Below, one piece after another: positions 1-10,860 of a DNA stretch of 64,000 bases. Under the pieces are notes generated by a model. It did no database searches. It was not told the origin of the DNA and worked only from the letters and a program-made list of their open reading frames with translations. The stretch is from positions 65,836,623 through 65,900,622 of the forward strand of contig CP092875.1 of assembly GCA_030710605.1 (NCBI GenBank), read 5' to 3'. The DNA comes from Cordylochernes scorpioides. Lineage: Eukaryota; Arthropoda; Arachnida; Pseudoscorpiones; Chernetidae. Each line of letters starts with the position of its first letter. The stretch's first letter is position 1. Made by a program: the position numbers and the translations under genes.

Positions 1-1
1 G

Positions 2-589
2 TACCCTAAAAAAGCGCGTGGTATTAGGGAATGCTTTAAATTAATTGAAGGTCTTAAGCAGAGAGTAGGGGAAAGCCCTATGGTTTTTAAAGAAAGATTC
101 CTGGCCATTAGAGATAAAGTAGAGTACAAATTTGACGATTGTTTAGTTTTGGAAATTTTCCTCGAAAATGTGCTTGAAAAGTATAGAGAGGCTATTGTTC
201 GCAGTGAGGCCAAATCAATAGACAAAGCAGTCAGTGTCATGGCCACGGAGGATAGTGTAGAACACCGTTGCAGCTTTATGAAAGGGGTATGTTCAGTAGA
301 AGGGGTTGAAGAAATAAATAGCATTAAGGGTGAGATGAAGATGCTTAGTTCCAGTGTAAACAGGATGAAGCACGAAAATGAGCAGTGTTTTAAAGACCTT
401 AGAGGTGAGATAGAAAAACTGACTAAATTGTTGGGCGAAATCAGGCTGAGTCCACCTGAGTGTAGCTTAGGACATATGGCCAGTGATTGCTCAAGACAGG
501 CTTCTATGTTTGCCAACCGCAATACTCTTGACAATGCTGAGATAGTGAACATATGGCGGAGATCAGAATGGAAATCTGCCAATAATTAA
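2..589 (+). pseudogene. gag-like remnant of an LTR retrotransposon, copy A
   Basis: The frame is open from the window edge to the stop at 589, so the 5' part lies outside the window. It matches the gag-like frame at 58688-59599 codon by codon. It would encode a helical, charged capsid-like protein followed by a degenerate zinc knuckle: the C-terminal half, C-x3-H-x4-C with GH and ASDC, is visible near residue 160, and the first CX2C is lost. Relative to the other copy, about 8 bases are missing near 555, which shifts the frame and changes the last dozen residues. No protease, reverse transcriptase or integrase follows. I infer a decayed, gag-only retroelement; function as a host gene is not supported. 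Confidence 0.7.
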
Positions 590-614
590 GGTGAATATTA
601 TATATATATAAGGT

Positions 615-798
615 GAAGGACACACAAAACTTAAGAAAGTTAAAAGTCTTTAATGAAGAGACAGAGGCAATTTTCTTCACACTTGGTTAGCTCGTATTTC
701 TTCAATAAAGGTCACTGTAATATCTTTCAGAGTTATTGTCTGAATCCCGATATACATGCTAAAAGGTACAACTTCCTTAAGTTTTGTCCATGAGTGTA
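615..798. mobile_element. Short Tc1/mariner-type MITE, copy A
   Basis: The ends are inverted repeats of the form ACACTCATGGACAAAACTTA, here slightly diverged, with a conserved interior (CAATAAAGGTCACTGT and TTGTCTGAATCCCGATATA). Relatives lie at 40178-40412, 52720-52928 and 59579-59763, with fragments near 34240, 34620, 35205 and 38050. TA dinucleotides at the ends suggest Tc1/mariner mobilisation. No coding capacity. Confidence 0.65.
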
Positions 799-1261
799 TA
801 TATAATGAATCTCCACACAATTTATTGTAGCTAATTAATGTAGATATTTTAATATATACACTCAATATGAATTATTTTAAATGAATATTATTTTACTATT
901 CTTGCTATTCGTTTTATCCTAGAAGGTTCGGAGGTAGCCGAGAGTGAGGTGTCGCTTCACTGGGGCAAACGGACTCCAGTAATCTCGTTTATTAACATAA
1001 ATTGACTGACCGCTGGTAGCTAAAAACTGTCGCTATTTATATACAAAATTCAATGAAAACCATTATGCAAAACAGGATATTTGCATATCCATAATTCAAT
1101 ATGCAAATACACTATATATATACACAATTAAAACTATATTATAATTCATAGATAATAAAAAGGCATATATTGGATTCAATTTTTTCTTCTTTTTTATTCA
1201 TGCCTTTTTATTATCTAAAGATTTAAATATAGTCTATATTCAGAACGATTATCATTTATAT

Positions 1262-1592
1262 TGTTGCATCATGGCTAATGAACATATTTATTTTAAAAAT
1301 CGTAAAATTATTTTTCATATATTTTAAATTCAAATTTATATTTTATATTTATTTTATTAAACAGAATATATGTATTATAGAATCACCATTTGTATTTAGG
1401 TATACTGTGTGACTTCACTGCTCTCTTTGATGTGAGAAATAAATAAAGGATTCTGGAGGTTACTTAGAGTTATCTCATTATTCCTTTATATAAATTTGTA
1501 GGATGGTTAAAAGACGCTCTGGTAAGATGCAAGACACAGCACAGGAGAGGATCAAGGTTGAAGAGTCTGCCAAACCGCAACCTGGTGCAACA
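1262..1592 (+). mobile_element. Solo LTR, gypsy-related, copy A
   Basis: It starts TGTTGCATCATGG and ends GGTGCAACA, with inverted TGTTGC/GCAACA tips, and is flanked by the same 4-bp duplication ATAT (1258-1261 and 1593-1596). It matches the LTRs of the gypsy element at 19281-24436 over its 3' two thirds, including an AATAAA signal and the start of gag. The ATG at 1503 opens a 31-codon frame that closes in the flank at a TAA directly after the LTR. This is what LTR-LTR recombination leaves behind. Confidence 0.85.
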
Positions 1593-1954
1593 ATATAATT
1601 AAAAAAATAATAGATATACAAATTTAATTTTACCTTTACAATGGATATATTTAATATTAGTCCCTTTCTTCAGATGTTTTAGACATGCTACCAATAAACA
1701 GTTTATGTAAATTTTCATTCGTTTTGTTTTTATTTTATTTTAAAATATTTCAAAATAAATGTTGATAAAGAATTTAAAGAATAACAAAAATGTATGATGG
1801 GTTTAATTAAATATTGGAGGGAAATGCCCATTTTTTCATATTTTTCAATTTAAAAATTATCCTCCTTGTTATTGGATCGAAAGACAAAATTAATAATTCA
1901 AAAATGCGCCTCACAAAAACATGACAGACGATGTTTTAAAAATCTCAGATAAGT

Positions 1955-2110
1955 GCGTCACTTCCGGTGGGTGTCAGACGACGGAAACGTGGTTATGTCA
2001 CCAAAGGGTGGAGTCGCCTTGCCTGTCACTCGGCTGCTTTACATCTGCTGCTTTCTAGCGTCTGCTCACATTTCACCATTTTGAATTTCTATCGGCGCTA
2101 TTTCATAATA
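1955..2110. promoter_or_regulatory. GC-rich promoter-like patch in block A
   Basis: A locally GC- and CpG-rich patch in AT-rich DNA. It contains CACTTCCGGTG, an ETS/GABP-type site, and CACCATTTTGAA close to a YY1-like site. The right copy at 60912-61070 is almost unchanged. No exon is recognised next to it. Promoter function is inferred from composition and motifs only. Confidence 0.3.
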
Positions 2111-2282
2111 ATTGTTGAGTACATTTTTTTTAATATAAGCAATTTGCCCGTGAATCCATTATTATAGAATTAAAAAATAGTAAATTATTTCTAGTTGAGA
2201 ATATCTCATTTCTTTATATTCAAATTTGCGATATGCAAATATGTATATGTATATTAGTAATGAATATTTATCTTATATAATA

Positions 2283-2690
2283 TTTAGTTGTAAAAGTCTT
2301 CTTCTTCTTTCTTATCTCCACTCAATCATATTAGGATATCAAGTTATGACCCTTGATGGTGTCTGTTTGACAACCATCATGACTGGGTGAAGTAGAATGT
2401 GTCTGCCTTTGTCATTAAGACTGGGAGCACTACTCATTGGCAGGCCGACTTAGCTCCAAAAGAAATGGCCGCCTCTGACATGAGGAACAGCCGCTCCTAA
2501 AATGGAGTACAAACACTGCTCATCCTGTATCCCTGGATTAGGAGCCCTTACAGGGTACTATCAGCCGAGCCAGCTGAACCCAGGTTTTTTAGTGAGCTTG
2601 TTACTGCTCCCCCTCCTCCTTTTTCATCCGGGCTTGGGACCGGCAAAGGCGGAGTTTCTTGTAAAAGTCAAACCATAAGTGTTGTGTATT
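2283..2690. repeat. Dispersed repeat, LINE or SINE 3' part, copy A
   Basis: It starts at a CTTCTTCTTTCTTATCTCCA edge and is GC-richer than its surroundings. The same sequence recurs at 61255-61650 and inverted at 31955-32272; its edge alone recurs at 26987-27015. The (GAA)n-like tail at one end on the minus strand suggests the 3' end of a non-LTR retrotransposon or SINE transcribed from the minus strand. No intact frame. Confidence 0.5.
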
Positions 2691-4233
2691 TGCATATTTG
2701 TTCTTTGTGTACAATCTACATAGTTTTAGTTTAACGTATTTGTGCTATATATAGGACGTAAGAATAAAGTAAAGGGAGTCCAGTCCAGCCTTAGAAATAG
2801 AGTAATCTTGTTGCCTTAAACTTCTTTTGCTACTGTAGCTTTTAGCTTGACAAATAAATATCATCCGTCTCAAGTATAAGAGTGGTTTCGTGGCCCAGAG
2901 CGACACCACAATAAGAAACATTTTGATAAATTTATTTCAAATTCAAAATTGTTAAAAGAGTTCCAAGCGTGAATGGAAATTGCTGAATATTGTCCCATAA
3001 GAACAAATTATATCTCACAGTTTTTAAATAAAATAAAAAAGCAAAAGAAAAATTAGATTTTAATTGCTTAATAATAATATAAATATGGTGTTGTTAACTA
3101 ATTTGATAATATTTTTTAGAACTTTTTTTTTTCTATTCGTATTAAAATTATATATAGACACACACACACTTAAAAATTCATTCTGGTCGAGTCATTTAGA
3201 AATGACTACGATGACTCTATATGTTTTGCATCATAAAATCAATATTAATTCTTATTATTTTAAGGATTTTGACAGCCACTTTGACCAACCGATTGGGTAT
3301 TGTCTGTATTTGGGAGAGATGATGAGAGAAACGAACGCCTTTGTTTTTTTCCCCAACATTACAGATAATACCAAGGGAAGCCTCGAAAACATAAGCTTAA
3401 TCATATAATGGTAGGTAAAAATGCTCAAATATCTTGAAAATTATTCCAAAATTTTTATTTGAAAACCATTGTAAACTTAGTTCAATAAAATGTATTGAAT
3501 GGTGGGTAAACCTTAGTTGCTATACTGAAAAGAACAGGTACAGAGCTGTCAGCTCAAATACCTGGTGGTTGTGTCTTGTCCAAATTGTCAATTTCTGATT
3601 TTGTTGCTCCATGAAAAGGGGGGAGTATCATTGCCCCGTTAGTCAGCCACATTTCAGCGTTCCCTGTTCACGGTTACCGTAGCGGCTCGGGGCTCACGAC
3701 ACCGTACTTCGTCCTACAGGGCAGTCTCTTACTTGTGCTGCTTCTCCCTCCCGCCACGTAGAGGTTGGACTTCTGGGCAAGGCTCAAATACCTCTATGTT
3801 AGATTTGGATAATTCCACATATCTTCCCGTAGATAGCAATGTATTGGCTGAATCTCCAAACCACGATCCACATGTTTGATTTTTAGGACAAATTGGCCTA
3901 ATTCTGATATGGAATTTTGATAATTGAATGATATGAATCACCATAGGTCAGTCTCCTGATGTCTTTCACCACAATCTATTTCCAGCGTTGAAGGACAGCC
4001 TGTCTTGTTTGCTTCAGAGTTAGTCCAACAACATCTTGGATGGGATCCGTCCATTTTTTCCCTAAGCCATCCCCATCTCCCCTCTATCCTGACCTGTAGA
4101 ATTCCCCATCCTATCGTCTCTTCCAGCGATAGGTCGGTAGTATTTAAGATATCTTCTTCTTAAATCATATTAATAATCCTGTCAAAATAAATGTATAAAG
4201 TATAAAATAAGAATATAAACAGTAGCATGTGAT
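2691..4233. other. Non-coding remainder of block A
   Basis: AT-rich at first; 3540-4150 is less AT-rich and highly conserved in the other block (62505-63130). Short frames in this part are broken and differ between copies. I recognise no gene or element. Confidence 0.5.
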
Positions 4234-7033
4234 TCTTTATTCGTGCAAAGTGCTGTTTCTTTATTCGTGCAAAGTGCTGTTTCTTTATTCGTGCAAAGTG
4301 CTGTTTCTTTATTCGTGCAAAGTGCTGTTTCTTTATTCGTGAAAAGTGCTGTTTCTTTATTCGTGCAAAGTGCTGTTTCTTTATTCGTGTAAAGTGCTGT
4401 TTCTTCATGCGTGCAAAGTGCTGTTTCTTTATTCGTGTAAAGTGCTGTTTCTTTATTAGTGCAAAGTGCTGTTTCTTTATTCGTGCAAAGTGCTGTTTCT
4501 TTATTCGTGCAAAGTGCTGTTTCTTTATTCGTGCAAAGTGCTGTTTCTTTATTCGTGCAAAGTGCTGTTTCTTTATTCGTGCAAAGTGCTGTTTCTTTAT
4601 GCGTGCAAAGTGCTGTTTCTTTATGTGTGCAAAGTGCTGTTTCTTCATTCGTGCAAAGTGCTGTTTCTTTATTCGTGCAAAGTGCTGTTTCTTTATTCGT
4701 GCAAAGTGCTGTTTCTTTATGCGTGCAAAGTGCTGTTTCTTTATGCGTGCAAAGTGCTGTTTATTTATTCGTGCAAAGTGCTGTTTCTTCATTCGTGCAA
4801 AGAGCTGTTTCTTTATGCGTGTAAAGTGCTGTTTCTTTATTCGAGCAAAGTGCTGTTTCTTTATTCGTGCAAAGTGCTGTTTCTTTATTCGTGCAAAGTG
4901 CTATTTCTTTATTCGTGCAAAGTGCTGTTTCTTTATTCGTGCAAAGTGCTATTTCTTTATTCGTGCAAAGTGCTGTTTCTTTATTCGTGTAAAGTGCTGT
5001 TTCTTTATTCGTGCAAATTGCTGTTTCTTTATTCGTGCAAATTGCTGTTTCTTTATTCGTGCAAATTGCTGTTTCTTTATTCGTGCAAAGTGCTGTTTCT
5101 TTATTCGTGCAAAGTGCTGTTTCTTTATTCGTGCAAAGTGCTGTTTCTTTATTCGTGCAAAGTGCTGTTTCTTTATGCGTGTAAAGTGCTGTTTCTTTAT
5201 TCGTGCAAAGTGCTGTTTCTTTATTCGTGCAAAGTGCTGTTTCTTTATTCGTTCAAAGTGCTGTTTCTTTATTCGTGCAAAGTGCTGTTTCTTTATTCGT
5301 GCAAAATGCTGTTTCTTTATTCGTGTAAAGTGCTGTTTCTTTATTCGTGTAAAGTGCTGTTTCTTTATTCGTGCAAATTGCTGTTTCTTTATTCGTGTAA
5401 AGTGCTGTTTCTTTATTCGTGCAAAGTGCTGTTTCTTTATTCGTGCAAAGTGCTGTTTCTTTATTCGTGTAAAGTGCTGTTTCTTTATTCGTGCAAATTG
5501 CTGTTTCTTTATTCGTGCAAAGTGCTGTTTCTTTATTCGTGCAAAGTGCTGTTTCTTTATTCGTGCAAATTGCTGTTTCTTTATTCGTGTAAAGTGCTGT
5601 TTCTTTATTCGTGCAAAGTGCTGTTTCTTTATTCGTGTAAAGTACTGTTTCTTTATTCGTGCAAAGTGCTGTTTCTTTATTCGTGCAAAGTGCTGTTTCT
5701 TTATTCGTGCAAAGTGCTGTTTCTTTATTCGTGCAAAGTACTGTTTCTTTATTCGTGCAAAGTGCTGTTTCTTTATGCGTGCAAAGTGCTGTTTCTTTAT
5801 GTGTGCAAAGTGCTGTTTCTTCATTCGTGCAAAGTGCTGTTTCTTTATTCGTGCAAAGTGCTGTTTCTTTATTCGTGCAAAGTGCTGTTTCTTTATGCGT
5901 GCAAAGTGCTGTTTCTTTATGCGTGCAAAGTGCTGTTTATTTATTCGTGCAAAGTGCTGTTTCTTCATTCGTGCAAAGAGCTGTTTCTTTATGCGTGTAA
6001 AGTGCTGTTTCTTTATTCGAGCAAAGTGCTGTTTCTTTATTCGTGCAAAGTGCTGTTTCTTTATTCGTGCAAAGTGCTATTTCTTTATTCGTGCAAAGTG
6101 CTGTTTCTTTATTCGTGCAAAGTGCTATTTCTTTATTCGTGCAAAGTGCTGTTTCTTTATTCGTGTAAAGTGCTGTTTCTTTATTCGTGCAAATTGCTGT
6201 TTCTTTATTCGTGCAAATTGCTGTTTCTTTATTCGTGCAAATTGCTGTTTCTTTATTCGTGCAAAGTGCTGTTTCTTTATTCGTGCAAAGTGCTGTTTCT
6301 TTATTCGTGCAAAGTGCTGTTTCTTTATTCGTGCAAAGTGCTGTTTCTTTATGCGTGTAAAGTGCTGTTTCTTTATTCGTGCAAAGTGCTGTTTCTTTAT
6401 TCGTGCAAAGTGCTGTTTCTTTATTCGTTCAAAGTGCTGTTTCTTTATTCGTGCAAAGTGCTGTTTCTTTATTCGTGCAAAATGCTGTTTCTTTATTCGT
6501 GTAAAGTGCTGTTTCTTTATTCGTGTAAAGTGCTGTTTCTTTATTCGTGCAAATTGCTGTTTCTTTATTCGTGTAAAGTGCTGTTTCTTTATTCGTGCAA
6601 AGTGCTGTTTCTTTATTCGTGCAAAGTGCTGTTTCTTTATTCGTGTAAAGTGCTGTTTCTTTATTCGTGCAAATTGCTGTTTCTTTATTCGTGCAAAGTG
6701 CTGTTTCTTTATTCGTGCAAAGTGCTGTTTCTTTATTCGTGCAAATTGCTGTTTCTTTATTCGTGTAAAGTGCTGTTTCTTTATTCGTGCAAAGTGCTGT
6801 TTCTTTATTCGTGTAAAGTACTGTTTCTTTATTCGTGCAAAGTGCTGTTTCTTTATTCGTGCAAAGTGCTGTTTCTTTATTCGTGCAAAGTGCTGTTTCT
6901 TTATTCGTGCAAAGTACTGTTTCTTTATTCGTGCAAAGTGCTGTTTCTTTATTCGTGCAAAGTGCTGTTTCTTTATTCGTGCAAAGTGCTGTTTCTTTAT
7001 TCGTGCAAAGTGCTGTTTCTTTATGCGTGCAAA
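4234..7033 (+). repeat. 24-bp minisatellite, about 117 units, with a duplicated 49-unit block
   Basis: The unit is TTCTTTATTCGTGCAAAGTG plus CTGT (24 bp). Because 24 is a multiple of 3 and the unit has no stop in several frames, very long repetitive frames appear on both strands (for example 4407-7073 plus, repeat KCCFFIRA; and KKQHFARI on the minus strand); I regard these as artefacts. Variant units recur exactly 1176 bp apart (49 units): TTATGTGTGC at 4621 and 5797, TTATTTATTC at 4761 and 5937, CGTTCAAAG near 5250 and 6426, AGTACTG at 5641 and 6817 and at 5737 and 6913. The duplicated interval is about 4565-5740 followed by 5741-6916. Confidence 0.95.
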
Positions 7034-7294
7034 CACATTACTACTGTTTACATTTTTATTTTATACTTTATAGAAATTTTATCTTCTAATAGATGTATAA
7101 ACTTTTTACCATCTGTTGGCGATCTTTGCAAATTACCAGGACTCGGGTCGGTAACAAAGATACAACACCAGCTTTATGAAATTCAGAACATCTACCTGGA
7201 AGCTTGATTTCAAGGTATGGCCCTCGACAGTCAAGGACAGGCTTTGATTGATTTCATGACATCTAAAAGGGATTCTTGATATCTTGATATTTAA

Positions 7295-7433
7295 GGAGAA
7301 ATTAAGACTATTTCTATCTTTAGGGATGAAGTATGAAAGGATGAATTGTGAAGAGTAATGATGAATGATAAACGGAAAATAAAAGTATCCAGTGATGGGA
7401 ATACCTAAGGATAGAAATAGTCGTTATTTCTCC
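7295..7433. mobile_element. TTAA-flanked MITE
   Basis: A 139-bp element between TTAA at 7291-7294 and 7434-7437. The inverted ends (GGAGAAATTAAGACTATTTC on the left, complement of GACGTTATTTCTCC-like bases on the right) pair over about 30 bp, continuing through CTATCTTTAGG/CCTAAGGATAG. TTAA duplication points to piggyBac-type mobilisation. It lies at the edge of the duplicated block and is absent from the other copy. Confidence 0.65.
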
Positions 7434-7659
7434 TTAAAATAAATTACGATTTTTCGTTCAAAAAAACATTTGCGGTAAAACTTTTCAAACGTCGTTTTAC
7501 AAATGTATTTTTTTTTATCAAAAGAGAAGCGTGTATTGTTTATTTATTTACAAAAGAAAACAGAAAGACAATAAACATGAAGATGTTGTAATGATAGCAA
7601 AGTTGATGAAATTTTTAGTTTAGTTGGGTATAAAAAAATCAGATTTATAAATTCAATTG

Positions 7660-7955
7660 CCATCTATCTATAAAATTTGTAAGAATTAAACTTACTGGCA
7701 ATGTGTTTCTTTTCAAAAATATCATCAAATAATATCTCTACAGACCTTACTTCAATGATAAAAGTCATTGAATGAGAGGGCTTGTCTCATCAGTAGTGGA
7801 TTTAGCGAAACCGCTGAGAGAGTTAACCACTGATGAACCAAGCCCTCTCATTCAATAACTTTTATCATTGCAGTAAGGTCTGTAAAGATAATATTTGACG
7901 TTATTATTGAAAAGAAACATATTGCCAGTAAATTTAATTGTTACAAATAAAAAAA
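7660..7955. mobile_element. Foldback MITE, family F
   Basis: Two arms run inward from an ACTGGCAATGTGTTTC-type outer end through CTACAGACCTTACT to a core with GAGAGGGCTTG, CTCATCAGTAG and GGTTTCGC-type motifs, and the second arm is nearly the reverse complement of the first. Other members are at 13485, 25690, 29712, 33247, 35935 and 50100. Non-coding. Confidence 0.75.
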
Positions 7956-8339
7956 AATCAGGTTGAAATTTTAGGCTCGTTTTCTAAAATTAAAAATAAT
8001 CTACTTTGGCATGGGCGAAGGTAAAAAAAAACTTGTAATTTAAAATTGAAACTAAAAGGTTGATGCATGAACAAAGTTCTCAGTCACTGAATAGAATTCA
8101 AACAAAAGAATTCTAAAATATTTATCTCAATTTACCACCATGTGATTTCCCCACAAAGAATTAAATATCGAAATATCTTAATGAATCTTACAACACATTC
8201 CTTTCAATAATAGCCAAAAGATTTTTTTGTAATAAAGCCAAAAAAAGAATAAAGAAATATATTTAAAAAACGGAATTTAAGAAACTCAAACAAAAAAACT
8301 AAAAAAGCAGAAGAAAATAAAAAACAATTCGATAGTACT

Positions 8340-8570
8340 CTGTGGTGATACGCCCGTGCTGTCGGCTGCTTTCATTAATTCTCCCTATCACGTGATCTGC
8401 GCAACTTCCGGTTCTTTCACTTCCGGCCCACCAGATTAACACAACTCAACCCGATCTTTTTTTTTTTTCTTCTGCTTGACTTCGATCTTTCTTTTGGTAA
8501 AGTTTTCGGATCATCTTATCTCTAAAAATTAGCTTAAAATGTCGATTTGTAAGCCGCCATTTTGAACAAT
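8340..8570 (-). promoter_or_regulatory. GC-rich promoter-like patch with ETS and YY1 motifs
   Basis: Two ETS-type sites (ACTTCCGGTT and CACTTCCGGCC) lie within about 20 bases at 8405-8430. A minus-strand CAAAATGGCGGC, a YY1-type site often found just after start sites, lies at about 8552-8563. A CACGTG box is at 8390. On the minus strand a short frame follows (8628 to 8446), but it has no recognisable domain. Promoter role is inferred. Confidence 0.35.
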
Positions 8571-8835
8571 ATTTCATCTCTTCTTCCATTGTTAACAATA
8601 ATTCAAAGAAAATCAATTTTAAATTCAAACGAGTTTTAAAAAGGTTTTAAACGACATATCTCTTTTTAGAAATATTATTAAAACTTAAATATATTTAATC
8701 TGAATGATATATTATATATACGTTTTATTCTCTTAGAAAATTAAATTTTCCATTCACATTTATTTTAATGGAATTACGATTGCATGCAGACTCTCAAATG
8801 GTCGCCACCGTAAAGGAGCCCAATGTTCTTCACAG

Positions 8836-9490
8836 TTGTTCATCACCATCGTGGGTCAACAATGGAGTTCACCATCTAGGGTCAACAATGGACATCGCCA
8901 TCGTGGGTCAACAATGAACATCACCGTCGAGGGTCAACAATGGTCATCACCATCGTGGGTCAACAATGGTTATCACGATCGTGGGTCAACAATGAACATC
9001 ACCATCGTGGGTCAACAATGAACATCACCGTCGTGGATCAACAATGGCCATCACCATCGTGGGTCAACAATGAACATCACCGTCGTGGGTCAACAATGGC
9101 CATCACTATCGAGGGTCAACAATGGCCATCACCATCGAGGGTCAACAATGGTCATCACCGTCGAGGGTCAACAATGGTCATCACCTTCAAAGGTTCAACA
9201 ATGATCATCACCATCGAGGGTCAACAATGGTCATCACCTTCAAAGGTTCAACAATGATCATCACCATCGTAGTTCAACAATGGTCATCACCTTCGAGGGC
9301 CAACAATGGGCATCACCATCTAATGTCAACAATGGTCATCACCTTCGAAGGTTCAACAATGGTCATCACTTTCGAGGGTCAACAATGGGCTTCACCTTCG
9401 AAGGTTCAACAATGGGCATCACCTTCGAGGTTCAACATTGTCAACACTGTCAAAGGTCAACAATGATCAACACTGTCGAAATTCAACAAT
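8836..9490 (+). repeat. 26-bp minisatellite, first segment
   Basis: The unit is GGTCAACAATGGTCATCACC plus RTCGWG (26 bp), about 25 copies, decaying rightward into units with TTCGAAGG. As 26 is not a multiple of 3, each frame cycles every three units (78 bp, 26 residues), giving repetitive open frames such as 8940-9257. I treat these as by-products. Confidence 0.95.
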
Positions 9491-9751
9491 AATGCTAATC
9501 ATAGAAAGTCACACAGCAATGGTTATCATTACCGATAGTCAGCAAGGTTCATTATCTACGAAAGGCAAAAATGATCATCACGGTTTAGGGTCAACAATAG
9601 TCAACATGCTCAAGGATCAACAATTTTACATATTCAATTGTCAATAATGATATTCAGGGTCGAGGGTCATCACCGTCGAGAGTCGGCCTTAGTCAGCATC
9701 ATCGAGAATCAACACTGGTTTTATCATCATAATCAAATTTAGCAATAGTCA

Positions 9752-10330
9752 TCATTATCGAAAGTCAACAATGGACATCACAGTCGAGGGTCAACAATGT
9801 TCATCACCGTCGAGGGTCAACAATGGTCATCACTGTCGAGGGTCAACAATGTTCATCACCGTCGAGGATCAACAATGGTCATCACCGTCGAAGATCAACA
9901 ATGGTCATCACCGTCGAGGATCAACAATGGTCATCACCCTCGAGGGTCAACAATAGTCATCACCGTCGAAGATCAACAATGGTCATCACCGTCGAGGGTC
10001 AACAATAGTCATCACCGTCGAGGATCAACAATGAACATCACCGTCGTGGGTCAACAATGGCCATCACCGTCGAGGGTCAACAATGGTCATCACCGTCGAA
10101 GATCAACAATGGTCATCACCGTCGAGGGTCAACAATGGTCATCACCGTCAAGGGTCAACAATAGTCATCATCATGGAGAATCAACATTGCTCATCATCAT
10201 CAAAGTCAACACTTGTTATAATAATCGAAAGTCAACAAAGATCGCCACCATCGAAGGTAAACAATTTTTATCACTTTCTAGTATCAACATTGAATTTCAA
10301 AATCGAGGGTCAACAATGGTCAACAAATTG
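9752..10330 (+). repeat. 26-bp minisatellite, second segment
   Basis: It has the same unit and orientation as the segment at 8836-9490, separated by about 260 bp of decayed units. The centre (9780-10170) is the most regular part. A 184-codon repetitive frame (9797-10351) follows from the lack of stops in the unit and is not taken as a gene. Confidence 0.95.
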
Positions 10331-10344
10331 GGTGTTAGCTATGG

Positions 10345-10860
10345 TTATTAGCAATGATTGTTTACCCTCGAGGATGAAAAGCTCTGTTTACTCTCGATGG
10401 TGCTAAACATTTTAAACCGGTGATGGTGTTAGCTATTGTTGACTTTCTATGATGCTGAACATTATTGACCTTCGTTAGTACTGATCAGTGTTGATCCTCT
10501 GTGGTGAAGACCAATATTGACTTTGGCTGTTGCTGACTATTGTTAGCCCTCAATAGTAATGATTTTTTTTTTTACCTTCAATAATGAATACCATTGTTGA
10601 TTTTCGATGGAAATGACCTTTGTTGACCTTAGATGATGTTTATCATTGTTGACTTTCAAGGGTAATGTCATCGTTTATCCTCAATGCTGTTAACCATTGT
10701 TGACATTCTAAAGTGCTAAACATTGGTGAAATAAGATCGTGCTGACTTTTTTTTTTTGCACCTCCCCCCCCCCCCTCTCCCTCCGACGATAATAATTATT
10801 GATGTCCCTCGATGGTGCTAGCCATTGTTGACCCTCGATGGTACTAGCCATTTTTGACTC
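10345..10860 (-). repeat. 26-bp minisatellite, inverted and decayed segment
   Basis: Units such as CCCTCGATGGTGCTAGCCAT plus TGTTGA are the reverse complement of the unit in 8836-10330 and keep the 26-bp step (clearest at 10800-10855). The array therefore switches orientation near 10340 and could form a long imperfect hairpin. Homopolymer T and C runs at 10561-10573 and 10747-10778 interrupt it. Confidence 0.85.

Larger units (their letters stand above)
1..7280 (+). repeat. Duplicated block, copy A (cut by window start)
   Basis: This stretch aligns in the same orientation with 58954-63957, position by position (1 with 58954, 1262 with 60221, 4231 with 63203), by eye at high identity with small indels. 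Both copies share the gag remnant, a MITE, a solo LTR with the same target site, a promoter-like patch, a dispersed repeat and the 24-bp minisatellite. Similarity stops near 7280, just before a TTAA-flanked MITE. The shared nested insertions show that the block was duplicated after they had landed. The main difference is the length of the minisatellite. Confidence 0.9.

Noticed and set aside
1140..1215. Independent MITE with AAAAAGGCATATATTGGAT
   Set aside because: Probably an end remnant of the palindromic element at 57881, too short to bound.
4234..7033. CRISPR array
   Set aside because: Contiguous 24-bp tandem repeats without unique spacers in a eukaryotic genome.
4407..7073. 888-codon plus-strand frame (repeat KCCFFIRA) and similar long frames in other frames and on the minus strand
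   Set aside because: The 24-bp unit is a multiple of 3 and free of stops, so several frames stay open at once. No start context, no conservation between blocks and no codon signal.
9797..10351. 184-codon frame with a 26-residue repeat
   Set aside because: It follows from the 26-bp minisatellite; all three frames are open in turn and none has other gene signals.
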